A stretch of 64,000 nt of DNA from Pipra filicauda (Eukaryota; Chordata; Aves; Passeriformes; Pipridae): the NCBI RefSeq assembly GCF_003945595.2, contig NW_024104661.1:281876-345875 (forward strand), given 5' to 3'. A program made the position numbers and the translations under genes. Shown here piece by piece: positions 48,161-59,745 of the stretch (position 1 is the first letter of the stretch; every line of letters starts with the position of its first letter). The notes beneath the pieces were generated by a model, which made no database searches, was not told the DNA's origin, and saw only the letters and a list, made by a program, of their open reading frames with translations.

Positions 48161-49698
48161 CCACCCCTCCCAAGCTATTCTATAGGCAAAGGTCAGATCA
48201 TCATTTCTTCTGCAGCCTGCTCCCCACTCTCACACAATCTCTTGTGGCACGACTCAGGGGAAAAAAAACAACCCACCTTTTATTTAAGTGTCTGATTATA
48301 AGGGAAGCTGTGGAATGAGAAAGAGCAGAATTCATCTTCCTAATATTTAAAAATGTTTTCTTTCCCTCTTTCCTCAGTGAAACATTTTTACACAACAAAA
48401 ACAAACTGTCACAGGAATAAGAGGTGAGCTAAAGGTTTTTCAACTCCCATCTATAACTTTATTTAAGAATGCAGAATTTCTTTGGAGTTCCATGCTGTGT
48501 AGAACTTTGTTAGCTTTAGGTTGCTGACGAAAGTGAAAGTGTATTTATAGCACCCGATCCAGGATAAGCAGATGACAGCTCCATTAACTAGCAGCACAAA
48601 TGCTCTGGGACACAACTAACCAACAAGGGATCATGCTCCCCCATTAGCCCTCCTGGAGGACAGCTGGTGGAGGCAGTAAGGCTGACCAGATCAGTCAGCA
48701 TGTGTGGGGCAGGGCTGGGGGAAGGTGGTTTTGTCCTCAATTCCTCCTTGTTTTTAAGCATTCAGGTCATGATGATAAAGCACCCCTCCTTCCTTCATGT
48801 TAAAGTTATTCTTCTGGTCTGCACTGCTGTGGAACTGCTTACACTGTGCTCGTCGTGGGCTGTGAAAATTTATGCCTAGAGAAAAATGAAGATAGTGACT
48901 CAGCAGGCCCTACTCAGTGCAGATTATTGGAAAGATTATGTATCGTGTTCACAGCTCCATGTGACTAAATGGCTAAAGAGGTATCTGTATCCCAGAATTA
49001 GGCTGCTGGGTGTTTCAAGGCAACCACAGACAGGTAGCTGGAAATACTTGCTCAGGGAGATTGCGAATGGAGGTCAGTCAGGGTTGATGAAGGAATAGAG
49101 TTAAAGTGTTGACAGCCATGTTCTCTGGAAACAAAGCTGCTGTGAATTACGGTTGTGGAAATGATAATACAGATGCTCCACACCAGGGCAATAACGCTGC
49201 TCTGAAGCCTGCAGAATTCAGGTTCTGCTCCTGGGCATGGTTGTGCTGGGGACTCATTTCCCCTGTAACAAGTACCTCATTCAGGAACCAAACCCTGTCC
49301 CCCCCTTGCTCACTGACCTGGCAGAATCACCGCAACAAGGAAAGGTGTAGGGAAGGCTCTGGGAGTCGCTGCACTGTAGGGAGGACAGTTGGAAGTAAGA
49401 GGGTCAGACGTGATACAGTTCAGCTGGCAGTTCACTCCCCTAGCCATGGAAGAACTGGGGCTCCAGGACATTGTTATCAGGGCTGGAAAAGGCTCTGCTC
49501 TGCAGCATGGGGAGAGGGGCTGTGTTGAGCTCCCTTGCACCTCCTTGCCTGGGCTGTGCTCTGGTCTCTGGTGATAGGCACTAGAGGGAGATGTCAAGAT
49601 GTGGTCTTGCTTGAGACTGCTCCAGTAGTGTGCATGTTCCCAGGTACCTGATCTCTTTCCAAATCATCCATGGGAGCTCTGGTATCACAAGAGAGGTT
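48161..49698. other. Non-coding unique sequence
   Basis: No supported gene. The 140-codon plus-strand frame at 49106-49528 is opposed by a 95-codon minus frame (49310-49597) and has no recognisable domain. A CTCF-like word CACTAGAGGGAGA is at 49579-49591, two positions off the usual core. Confidence 0.45.
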
Positions 49699-49716
49699 AT
49701 TTGTTAATTAACAAAT
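49699..49716. repeat. Perfect 18-bp palindrome
   Basis: ATTTGTTAATTAACAAAT equals its own reverse complement. Its centre GTTAATTAAC resembles an HNF1-type half-site pair lacking the usual central spacer base. AT-rich homeodomain-like words continue to about 49730. Confidence 0.95.
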
Positions 49717-50379
49717 TAACAATTTAATGCTGTTCCATTCAGACATAAGCTTCACAGCATCTGCTTCAGAAACCTTCATCATAGTGTCTTTAGTGTTTTG
49801 GCTGAAAGAGCATAAATCTGGGAATGTAAGAGACCTTCTCTTTTTGGGTGATCACCATTTTGCTGTCTGGGTGTGGATGACCTTTCTGCAATAAACAGGT
49901 CCCTTCACTGGGTGGAAGAGACACTAGTAAGGTGTGTTGGCCACTCACTTCTATCTCAATGAAATTTCAGCCCATGTTTTGCTTAACAGCTTTTCCAAAA
50001 TGCCTGCACCCCTGAGTAACAGCAAACCTTTCAAACCTGAAAAGCAAACTGATGTCTTGCTGTTCAGAAACAAAGACTGCCTAGAAACCCAGCCCCTCGC
50101 TGCAAGGGAAGATATGTCCTGCCAGCATGTGGTCCAGATGTCAAAGGCAGTTGCCCTTCCAGTATGGATCACATACCAGGAGTCTCTGCTTTACAGGGAC
50201 CACACAGTCGGCAGAGCAGCACGACGCACCACTCAGTTGTACCTTTGCCCTTTTGCAGCATGAGTTCCATCCTTCTCCATGCAGCCACAATGTAAAAACA
50301 GGTCAAGTAGCTCTGTCCTGAGGCTAAGGCATATCAGTCCTGGATGCAACACAAGCATAGTGAGTAAAAGTTTCTCCAG
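49717..50379. other. Non-coding unique sequence
   Basis: No recognised gene. The 109-codon frame at 49934-50263 has no family features. Confidence 0.45.
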
Positions 50380-50730
50380 GAAATAGATTGGATCCTTAAC
50401 AAGCAGGTGTTTTATGGGCTGATAAAAATGATCTCAAAGGCCAAGAATCAACCTCACAAGCGGTGAAAGCCGAAATGATCAGCGGGCTGTTTCTCCCGCT
50501 GCTGCAAGTCAGAAATCAATCTGAGGGTTTAGTACAAAGAGGGTTAAAACACTAGTAATTCAGTGCCTGCTGATTGGGAAGAATAATAAAGCCTGCATTT
50601 CTGTGTTGGTACGGGGCGAATGCTGCAGAAACAGGAATTTTATTACATAATTATGCCTCCTACATAAAGCTTTAGAAGGGGGAAGCTGGCAGGGCTATGC
50701 GTCATTAAAATGACACAAAACATGCCGCCA
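50380..50730. promoter_or_regulatory. Candidate conserved regulatory element
   Basis: High-complexity sequence packed with developmental factor-type words: GCTGATAAAA, AAATCAATCT (PBX/ONECUT-like), AGTAATTC, TGATTGG (CCAAT-type), AATAATAAAGC, TTTTATTACATAATTATG (CDX/HOX-like, about 50638-50656) and the inverted repeat GTCATT-AA-AATGAC (50701-50714). Scattered CpGs are retained. No gene is seen. The call rests on motif density only. Confidence 0.35.
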
Positions 50731-52462
50731 CCATCAGAGTCCTGTGTGTGCTTGAGACTGTGCAATATGCACATGTTCCTTGTGGCCTTTCTGCATTCAC
50801 GACTTTCGGTTCACAGCTGGGAGGGAGGCTGCCTAAGGAAAACATGGACCGTGCTTTCTGTCCTAAAAATGGAAGATGGGAGGGTGGGGGTGTTTTCTTG
50901 TTTGTTATTGTTTTAGCAAAGATTTAATTAAATGATTCAAAGGAAAGGGAGGGAAAATGCAATTCCTAACTCAAAAAATGCTGAGTTGAGCACACTCCTC
51001 TTTAAGAGCAGGGAGGCTCGGGAGCACTGTAGGGTCCACAAAGCCCTTCTGCTTCATCTGTGGTTGTTTTGTGGTGGCCCTTTTGTCTCTGTAGGAGTGC
51101 TGCTCACAGGCACTGGTGGAAGTTGCATTCGGCAGTTGTCAGGATGAGGTGGTCCACCCACAGTGAGAGACCATGAATGACACCTGGAGACTCAGGGGGG
51201 AAAAAAAGAGCTCCCGGTAGTTTTAATATTGGTGTAAAGAGGACCTTTTATCTCAAAGCACTGGGTAAACAACAAATCTATTAACGTCTTTTGGGATATT
51301 GGATTGAACAGCATTTTTCCTGTTGTACGAGTGAAGACTGATGTTGAATGATTGTAATTCTATTCCAAAATGGCAGCTCTGTGGATTTTCTCTGAGCATA
51401 TGCCTAGTGGTCTGTCTGATGAGATTTGTAAGTGTTTTCTGTTGTCTGCTCCTCCTTTAAGATCCAAAGCACAAAGTTAAGAGGAAGTGAGAAGATATTT
51501 CTGGTTTTGTGTGTGCTGTCAGCAAGCCACCAATCCAGCCATGCAGAGCATTCTTCTATCTGATTTTTCAATTCTGTTTAAGCCAAAACTAAAGCATTGT
51601 GTCCTGAAGAGCTGACAGGTAAAAGGTTTAATTCAGAAAAGTATTTAAACCATCTGTATTTAAGTAGGCATTTAAGTACTTGTTTGGATTGTATCCTAAT
51701 AAGAATGCTCAGTTGAATGAGACTGAAATAGAAAAACTAAAGGAAGATATGGAGTGTATTAGTGAAACTCCTGGTGATGCCTGGCAAGCATTTTGCTGCT
51801 TTCATTTCATTTCAGTTTTGCTTTGTTCTGATTCCATTTTTATTTAGTGGGATGGACAGGGTTGAAGGGAGGCATGCAGACATAAGCAGTGGAATAGGGA
51901 AGAGAAAGGAAACCAAAGGGTGATATAGGTGATATAGCAGGGTTGTTCTACAGGGGAATGGCAGAGGTGTGAATGTAAATTAACTTCTTTTTTGTATGGA
52001 CAAAACAAAGATGTTAGTTCCCACATAGATGGGAACGACGAGCTGGGTTATTAATGTGGGTCATTAATATTGGGTTCCTTTAGGTGTTTACTTGTCTCTT
52101 GGTACCCTATGGGATAATCATCTGTGACTTCTATTAGCACTGGAAAAAAAAAGAAAGCCAACTTGGAAATAATGGGTTAAATTCTGACCCTTACCAGTCC
52201 AAGCAAAGTTAATGGGTTTGCATTACCCTAATGAGGAATGTAAGGTTTAGAGGTTGCTTAGTTACTGGACCTGCAGAGATTTCAGACAGCACGACATAAC
52301 TGATAAATCCCCCAGATATATTTTTGTCACTACAGTCATGATACCATGGTATGTCATGCTGCCACTCTGCCACTGTAGATGAAATATTTCATTCAGTTAG
52401 TGGTCTGTGTGTTCTGCTAGACCCATAGAGTGCTTCTGTGTGGCCTCCCTCTTTTTCCAGAG
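50731..52462. other. Non-coding unique sequence
   Basis: No supported gene or repeat. At 52170-52215 a phrase starting GTTAAATTCTGACCCTTACC resembles the short sauropsid repeat-like segment seen near 46110. Confidence 0.5.
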
Positions 52463-52645
52463 GATCATAGAATTTGGGTTTGAGAGGAATTGTTAAAGAT
52501 CATCTGGTTCCAATCCCCCTGCTATGGGCAGGGACACCTTCCACTAGACCAAGTGGCTCAAAGGCCCATTCAGACTTTCCTTCCAGGTTTCCTTTCCATC
52601 CACAGGTTCACTGGGCAACCTGTGCCTCACCACCCTCACAGCTGT
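52463..52645 (-). mobile_element. CR1 LINE 3' end (minus strand)
   Basis: The plus strand reads as the reverse complement of a CR1 terminus: GATCATAGAATTTGGGTT, then AAAGATCATCTGGTTCCAAT, GGGCAGGGACACCTTCCACT, GGCTCAAAGGCCCATTCAGA, TGGGCAACCTGTGCCTCACC and ACCCTCACAG. It covers the 3'UTR and the very end of ORF2. The same wording appears at 15245 (minus) and 61880 (plus). It may extend to about 52690 with lower similarity. Confidence 0.9.
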
Positions 52646-55600
52646 GTTGAAAGCCGGCTTTTGTTTTGCCATCTCTATGTCTAAGGATCTCATTCTTCTC
52701 CTGTGTGTGTGCAAGGCCCCACAGATGAGTACATCAGAGCATTAGTACAACATGCAAGGTGTCCAGGCTGCAATACAGCTGCTCCCAAGGTGAAACCACC
52801 TAGTGGATTCCCTCTGTTTCAGCAGATCTTTTCCCAGCACATCCAGCAAGTCATAACTATTCATTTCAATGACACAACCAAGACTTCGCTCCTACCTCCT
52901 ACTAGCATTGCTATGTCAGTGGAGCAGCACTGTTAGGTCTCTCTTTTTCCTGATCACAATAGTCAGGTGGTTCTAGCACTGCAGAGTCCTTGGTAGTGGC
53001 TGTAATGCAAGATGCAGAGACAAGAAAACTTCACAGTGGATCTGATCTGTGCTGAGCTGACAATAGCAGAGCTTGGAATCGATCGAAAATCACTGAGAGA
53101 GAACAGAAAGGCTGACTTAGTTTTAACCCCATTCTTCAAGTGCACTCTCTGCCTGTCTCTAAATGCAAAATCCCAACAGCCCAACTAAGGTCAGGGAATG
53201 GGAGTGAATACAGCTGTTTTGTCTGCCTTATCCACAGAAGACATTTAATGCCTGACCGACTTGTGTGAGCCGTGAACAAGTTACTTGATTACAAACCGAA
53301 CATATTAGAAGCAATGATGTTTTACAAATCTCCCTGCAAGTCTGCAGTTAACTTACAGAAGAGGTCAGCAAAATTTTTTAGTAGCTGAACAGTTCATACA
53401 GCCTATCCAAGTATAGGCTGCCTTTATAAAGTCTCTGCCTACACAAGGCAGGCACAGGAGGCCTTTTCCATGTTCATAATATTCACTGGACCTTTCTAAT
53501 GTAGTGTTAAATATTGAAATTAGCTTGCAGTATTTTTAAGTTGTAGTTAAAAGACTAGCATGGCTGGTATGATGTAAGTACCTGGATAAAGCCAAGACAA
53601 ACATGTGCAGAGGTGAAAATCTGGTGCTACTGAAGAAAGTAGCAGGCCTTGTGCTGACTGCAGTGAAAGGCAATTTTACCTGCAATGTTTAGCAAGTTGA
53701 GAGCCAGTCCTGAATCTTTCAATGTTTCCCATTTCTCATCACCTTCACTGTGAGGAGACAGATGCAGCTTTATATGTCTTGCAGTTACTGTGAGCTGAGA
53801 GGAACAAGAGAGGGCTGAGGGCACGTGAATAGAACCTCTAAATAGTCTGTGCAGTCACATATAGAAATATAACCTGCAAAATACCCATGACAGGATTTAC
53901 ACATTAAAATCACAACCTATGAGGTGTTATTAGAAACTATATAACTGCATGTAATGAACATCTCAAATTACTCTTTACTAAAGCTCATATTGCAGAGCAC
54001 ACAAATTTTCTCTAAAGACCCTTATAAATGAAAGGCTAGAGGAAAACAGGCATGTAGCTGGCATAAGCTACAAACTGCAATGCATTTGCCATTGAACTTT
54101 ACATAGTTCTAGTCAAGTGTACCTGTACTGCAAATAGACCACGTCCTGTTCTTTATCTGACACTGCTGTGCTTGTACACACGATGCAGCACTCCTGGGGA
54201 CAGCCCAGCAGCATATGACCTGTTCTCAGGCATTTACTTCCCTTTCAGTGATTAATGAATTTCGAGTGACTAGTCTTTCAAGTGACTGACTTTCCCAACT
54301 GTTCCCTTCCCCTGGATTATGAAAGAAAAGCAAAATTTAATCCACAGATATTAAAGAGTAAGGGAGAGGTTGGTCAGTTCTGTGTTTTGTAAGGCACCCT
54401 CAGCTCTGAGGTGATGCCCCACAATTTCCAGCATTTCATAACGTTCAGATATCTTCACTCAGTGTGGGGCAAGGTAACTCAGAACTTATCTTCATGCCCA
54501 GGATTACCTTTCTGTTGCTCTTTTGTTTGTATGAGAACACAAGGAGTGAAGAAGTCCATTTCCATTCCTTCTGCAATTTTCTGGTGGCCAGATTGCAGCC
54601 AATACTCCTGAAGGGTGATTGAGGGTATAGGGCAGATAAGAAATCCTACAGATAGGATTATGGTACATGATTCAAAGAATTCCAATGGGCAGAAAAAGGA
54701 GATTCAAGTTCACAGTTTTCGTAGACCAGAGATGCCAGTACAGTTGAAAAGCGGATTCTGTTTTGCATTATCACCACCCACTTTTTCCAAAGATGTTCTA
54801 CTTTTCTCAGCAGCCTCCCTATTCCTGTAGCTATAAATAGGTATATGTCTTTATGCATGTGAGAGATTCAGGTTTAAGCTTATATTTAAACTGCAAGGTT
54901 ATATATAACAGGACTGTATCAAAGATGACAAAAGCCTTATTGTTCTGTTCGTGTTTTATCTCAGCGTAGCATGCACGTTCATGGGTATGTGTGCATACAG
55001 ACAGATATTAACATATGTAGGCAGGCATAGGACAAAAAAACCAGTCCAGATTCTCTATTTCTGTGGTTGGGTGTTGGTGTAATTAACTTTCATGATGCAA
55101 AGGGAGTAATTCTGTTATAAGGCTGGAGCAACAGGCAAAGCCCTGTCTGCACACAAAGACTAAAATTTAGATATGTACATTATGTGGTAAAATGTGTAGT
55201 TGCTAAGTTTGGTCATTCCAGATTCAGTTTAAGCATCTCATTTTCTAGACCTTGCCAAAGGATTTCTGGAGCTGGTTTCCTTTTGATGTTTGGAAAGTAA
55301 CCATATTTTATCCTCCCAAGCAAGCTTAACAGTGCTTTTTTTATTAATTAGAATTGTTGGAGGACATATCCCCTCACTTTATTCAAAACTGCTCCAACCA
55401 GCTTGGCTGCCAAAGGTTCAGAGGGCTCCTGTCAAGTGGAATGGAGGGATTCAAATGACTGTAACAAAATTGGCTGGGACAGAGAGGTGTGGGCAGCCTT
55501 TGCTCTTCTGCCACATTGCATGGCTGTGGCTACTGGGACAGGGTTTTCCACGTGGAGGATGCTTTTGCCTGTGAACATGGGGTTAGTTATTAGCACTCGT

Positions 55601-58600
55601 CTTAGGGGTCCTGTGCCTGAGGGAAATCCTTGGCTTTGGAAGCTTCCCAGCCTCAGCTGAAGAGTTAAATGACTATGTGCGAGCCCTTCGGAAACACCAG
55701 GTACAGTGTGTTCATAGCTCCGTGGGAAAGTTGTAAGTTAATGAGCCTTTACCTCATATTTGCTATGATCTAGGAATGCCCAAACAATTACTTGCTGTGG
55801 CTCATCCGAGTCCTGTTAATTTGTTATGTTTGTAAACTTGGCTACTTCTGTGAAGTCACAGACGCTGGTGAAATCCACAGTCTGCCTTATTCTGTGTATT
55901 TCCTTTTTTTTTTTAATTTTTATTTTGATTGATTTGACATCTGTCTGTTAATCGAGTGTATATGGTTTTTAGGTTAGTGAGACTTTACAGTTGGGTCAGC
56001 TGTTATCGGTGAAAATTATTATTTTTCTTAGATACTCACTGAACCCGGGGAGGAATCTTTTATTTTTATTTTCCTTAAAGTTATAGGTAGTAAATACTTC
56101 TTCTACTGGACAAAAATAATAGCTTGTTTCGCTGCTGCTTACACGAAGGGGTCACGTTTTGTGGGGAGTATTGATGTTTCTGGAGCCTGAATGGCAAAGA
56201 GAGTATTCTTAGTCCTTGTGTATTTGCACAACACTGGATTTCCAAGGGCGTTTCTTTTTGTTAGTGCTGTTTGCTTGTTCTTTTCAAATGAACAAGAACT
56301 GAGGTATTAGCAAGTGAAAATCCAGCACAGAATTCACCACCAGCCACTCGACAGTGTGAGGCAGAGGAGCAGGGGAGAGGGATCAGATGAAGGATGACAG
56401 GATTTCAGTATTCTGCCTGAGTGTCAAGTCTGCAAATGGGATTACAAACCAGTGACAACTCTGATGGCTGCTATTATGTGGACACCTGTTCACCCAGTGC
56501 TGGACACAGGCTAACATCCATATAGGATGTTGAACAGTCACCAGATGGTGATGGCTTTCAGTCGTTATGCATTTTTTCTAGATTTGATCCAACAATTTAG
56601 ACAAGGATGCTCTTTGCTAGCAAAACAGCACTAGAAAGGATATGTAGCTCTCAAAGGGGTTCAAATAAAAAGGTTTGTTAATGAACCACAAAATCATCAC
56701 TGAGTGGAATGTGTTTAGATTATTGCACTGAAGTTTAACTATGTGCCAAGGTCTAAAGTAGCCGCTACATAAATGGTTCCACCATCCAGTCATTAATGAG
56801 AGCTGCTGCCTAACACAGAAACTTCTGTCAGTATGGTAGGACCAAAGTGTTGCTAATGCCTGGACAACTTGCAATGGGTTGGTGTGTCTGTTTCTGGTTG
56901 AAAGTGTCAGTGTGCACATGAAGGTATGCTTTGGGGGGGACAGTCAGTGTGCTGTGGAGCATTGTCTCCTCCATTCTCTGTGTTAAACTGGCTATGAACA
57001 TATGTCACTATGTTACTGCTGCTTTTGTTGATTTGTTTTACAAGTTGTTTCTTTCAAGTCTAAGGGAAATTGTTTTTCTTACCAAAAGTCCCTGTTTATT
57101 TCACTGGACAAAATTTGGACCCTGATGCAGACCCACCCAGGCAGGGTGGATGGAGATGAGTTTGAGCAAGAAAAGAGGAACCTCTTAACTTTCTTCTTCC
57201 AGTGGTTGGTCTATCCATATGGCCTCCTGTTGGACACTGAGCTGCACAGTGTCCAGGGAAGTCCCAGGGCCCAAACCTCCAACCTAAGTAGGGAGAGTGG
57301 AGAGGGAGTACCTCAGGTGGACTAGGTTTAAGAGAGCTCCTCCAAAGTCACTGGAGCATGCCCTTTGCTGGCTCTAGCTTCATCAGCGTCATACACTGTT
57401 ACTCTCAGAGATGTGAATCAGCATAGCTCTCTCTGGCCCTAGGAGTGTTTCACATCACTGTGAAGTCCACAATGCTTTTTAAACGGTAAAGAGGTGGTTT
57501 ATAATAGCCAAAACATGCTCCCACTGATGTCTGTGCTGCCCACAAATCTCTGCTGCTTAGGTATGATGGTAACACTCCTGTTATGTCTGTCTGTTTTTTA
57601 AATTGCTCCATTTGGCACTCAGTTCTATCATTAGTTCTCTTGAACACGTTACCGTTTCTTATGGCACCATGAGTCCTCTTTTCATTTTGGCCATTTATTG
57701 CCCTCTCAGTCCCACTTCAGATTTTCTTTTGGATTTCTCGTGTTTTTATCATAGATCTGCTACTGTGATGTCTCTGTTTCTTGGTGTCATGTGATTAGCA
57801 CATTGAGGTGGATATCTGTCGTGATTCACTTCCAAACTGTACTAAGGATTTGTTATACAGGGAAACTTTTTATATTCCTTCTTTAAACCATTTTACAAGC
57901 TTTCTTATATTTATTCTATGGACTTTTTTCCCCTTAACTGTCAGGAGTTTTTTTCACTTTGACTTCCTTGCATGTAGATGACACCTTAAACTCTCACACT
58001 ACATTGCTGGCTTGATGCAGGACATATCAAACTTGAGAAGAAAACGTTGAGCTGTTGGAATGTCACACACAAGATCTAATCTGTAGTTATACTTATCCTT
58101 TATCTCAGTGCTTTATCCCTGTTTTACAAAAGGGTTAATAGCTGTACTTGTATGGCTAAAGAGAATTACTGTCCTGGCTGCTAATTATCTTCTCTGGAGG
58201 GTCAGACTTTCCAAGAAATCAGGTTATTACTATGAGAACTAACTGTCTCTCTCATCTCTTTCTTCAATCTCTCTCTTTTGGTTTTTCCCCCTTAGAAAAA
58301 AATTGCACAGGGCATGAAAAGCCTTCGGTATTGTTTGAAGAACAGGAATAGTTTTAGAATTATAGGTGAAAAAAATGTCTGTGAATTTCTCTTTGGGGTT
58401 TATTAATGGAAATTTTTGCCTGTATAGCTAAAATGGATATGTGAGTTTTATCTGGATGGTTGTTCCTCTTCCTTAATTGTATTTCTGCTGGAAAGTGAAG
58501 GCCTACTCCCTTGATACCTGGGATAATTTTCAGCTAGTGATATATCCACAGGGTTTTTGAGCCCATTGCTGGTTCCTGTAACCCTCGTCTGTGTGGATTT

Positions 58601-59404
58601 CTTGTTTGTGCCTCTGTGTTATCTCCATTTGATGGTAAATGGTGGAGAGGAAGTTTTCTTCTTCAGTGACTATGATATTGTTAGGTGTGGGATGATTAAT
58701 GTTCAGTTCATTTTTCTGTAGTGTAAAATGTCACTTTTCTCGCATGCTTTGCCATCTATCAATTGTTTTAGATTTTCCAGTTTCAATTACTGCTCAGTAA
58801 TGTTAGACTAGTGAAATGTGTAATTGTAAATGATGTTTGGGTGCCCTTGTCGATTCTTTCCTTTCCAAACTTAAAAGGTTGACTGTTGAATTGTTGCAGT
58901 TGTCACTACTATCACATTTCAGATTTTCAGGAAGATACCATGGTTGTCTCCCTGTAAGACGTACAGGTTTTGGCTGTTCTTTGCAGGTGCCATTTTGCTC
59001 CACATGAAGTTGGTTTCAGGGGCACTCCTTTCATCTCCAGGCCACCACTGTGGGTGTCAGAACCCCAGACAGGGCTGCCTGGGGTACCTGCATCTGTGGG
59101 TAGGTCTCCCTGCTTAGTTTCTCAAGGGTGTAGGACCCTGGCAGTGAGGTCCAACCTCAGGTGGGCAAAACTCTCTGTCAGGTATTAGAGGATGCCACAC
59201 TTGTCTAGCACCCTGATTTATTGTTTTTGTTCCCCTGCAGCACTTGGGCTGTTTTACATCCTGGCTTTTATTATCTGAAGAATATTATTAGCGACAGATA
59301 ATTTCTCTCAGTCATGGAGACAGATTTCAATTCATGCTTTCTTGAGTTTGAGACTGAGTTATTTGATTCTATCTGCTTCCAGCCTTTAACTCCTGTAAGC
59401 AAAA
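52646..59404. other. Non-coding unique sequence
   Basis: About 6.7 kb without a supported gene. T11 at 55904-55914. Frames at 52703-52936, 55290-55660, 56617-56919 and 57125-57325 are short and unrecognised. No CR1 copy is detected by eye. Confidence 0.5.
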
Positions 59405-59745
59405 TCTAAAAGCTGCAGGAAGGCTGCTGCCAAAAATCAGCTTTTCAGAACAGGAGAACTCTTTAGTGTTCTCTGTTCAGTGGTGTGTCAGTTGTAAACT
59501 CTTCATGCTGATTTATAAAGCTTTGCATGGCCTTCAACTGTCTGATGAATCTGTCTTGATAACCACCTACCAGTGCTGCCTTCCTGACTTGTCTGTGGGA
59601 CTGGATTTCATTCTGCCAGTCACAGAGCATTTCACCATTATTCTTCTACCTTGTGAAATTCTCTTTCCATGATAAGAGCCATCATTCCACTGAGGTTTTG
59701 AAAAAGAAGTCTGTTTTTTAGTTGAGCCACTTGACATCAGCAGCA
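59405..59745 (+). mobile_element. Ancient LINE remnant, L2/Rex-like ORF2 C-terminus
   Basis: The plus strand encodes LFMLIYKALHGLQLSD (IYKALHGL at 59511-59534), the hallmark 'hhTYKALHGLAP' motif near the C-terminus of L2/Rex/CR1-superfamily ORF2. It is preceded by TTCAGTGGTGTGTCAGTTGT, corresponding to 'LHWLPV'. About 120 bases on, in another frame, NSLSMIRA and KRSLFF correspond to the 'LWNSLP..IR...FK+.LK..LF' ending. Both ends therefore occur in the expected order across frameshifts. The body differs from the CR1 copies. The 68-codon frame here is a fossil, not a host gene. Confidence 0.55.

Noticed and set aside
49579..49591. CTCF site
   Set aside because: Two key core positions deviate; not strong enough without a matrix score or ChIP data.
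59466..59672. 68-codon frame with a conserved-looking peptide, considered as a host exon
   Set aside because: The YKALHGL motif and downstream order match a LINE ORF2 C-terminus with frameshifts.
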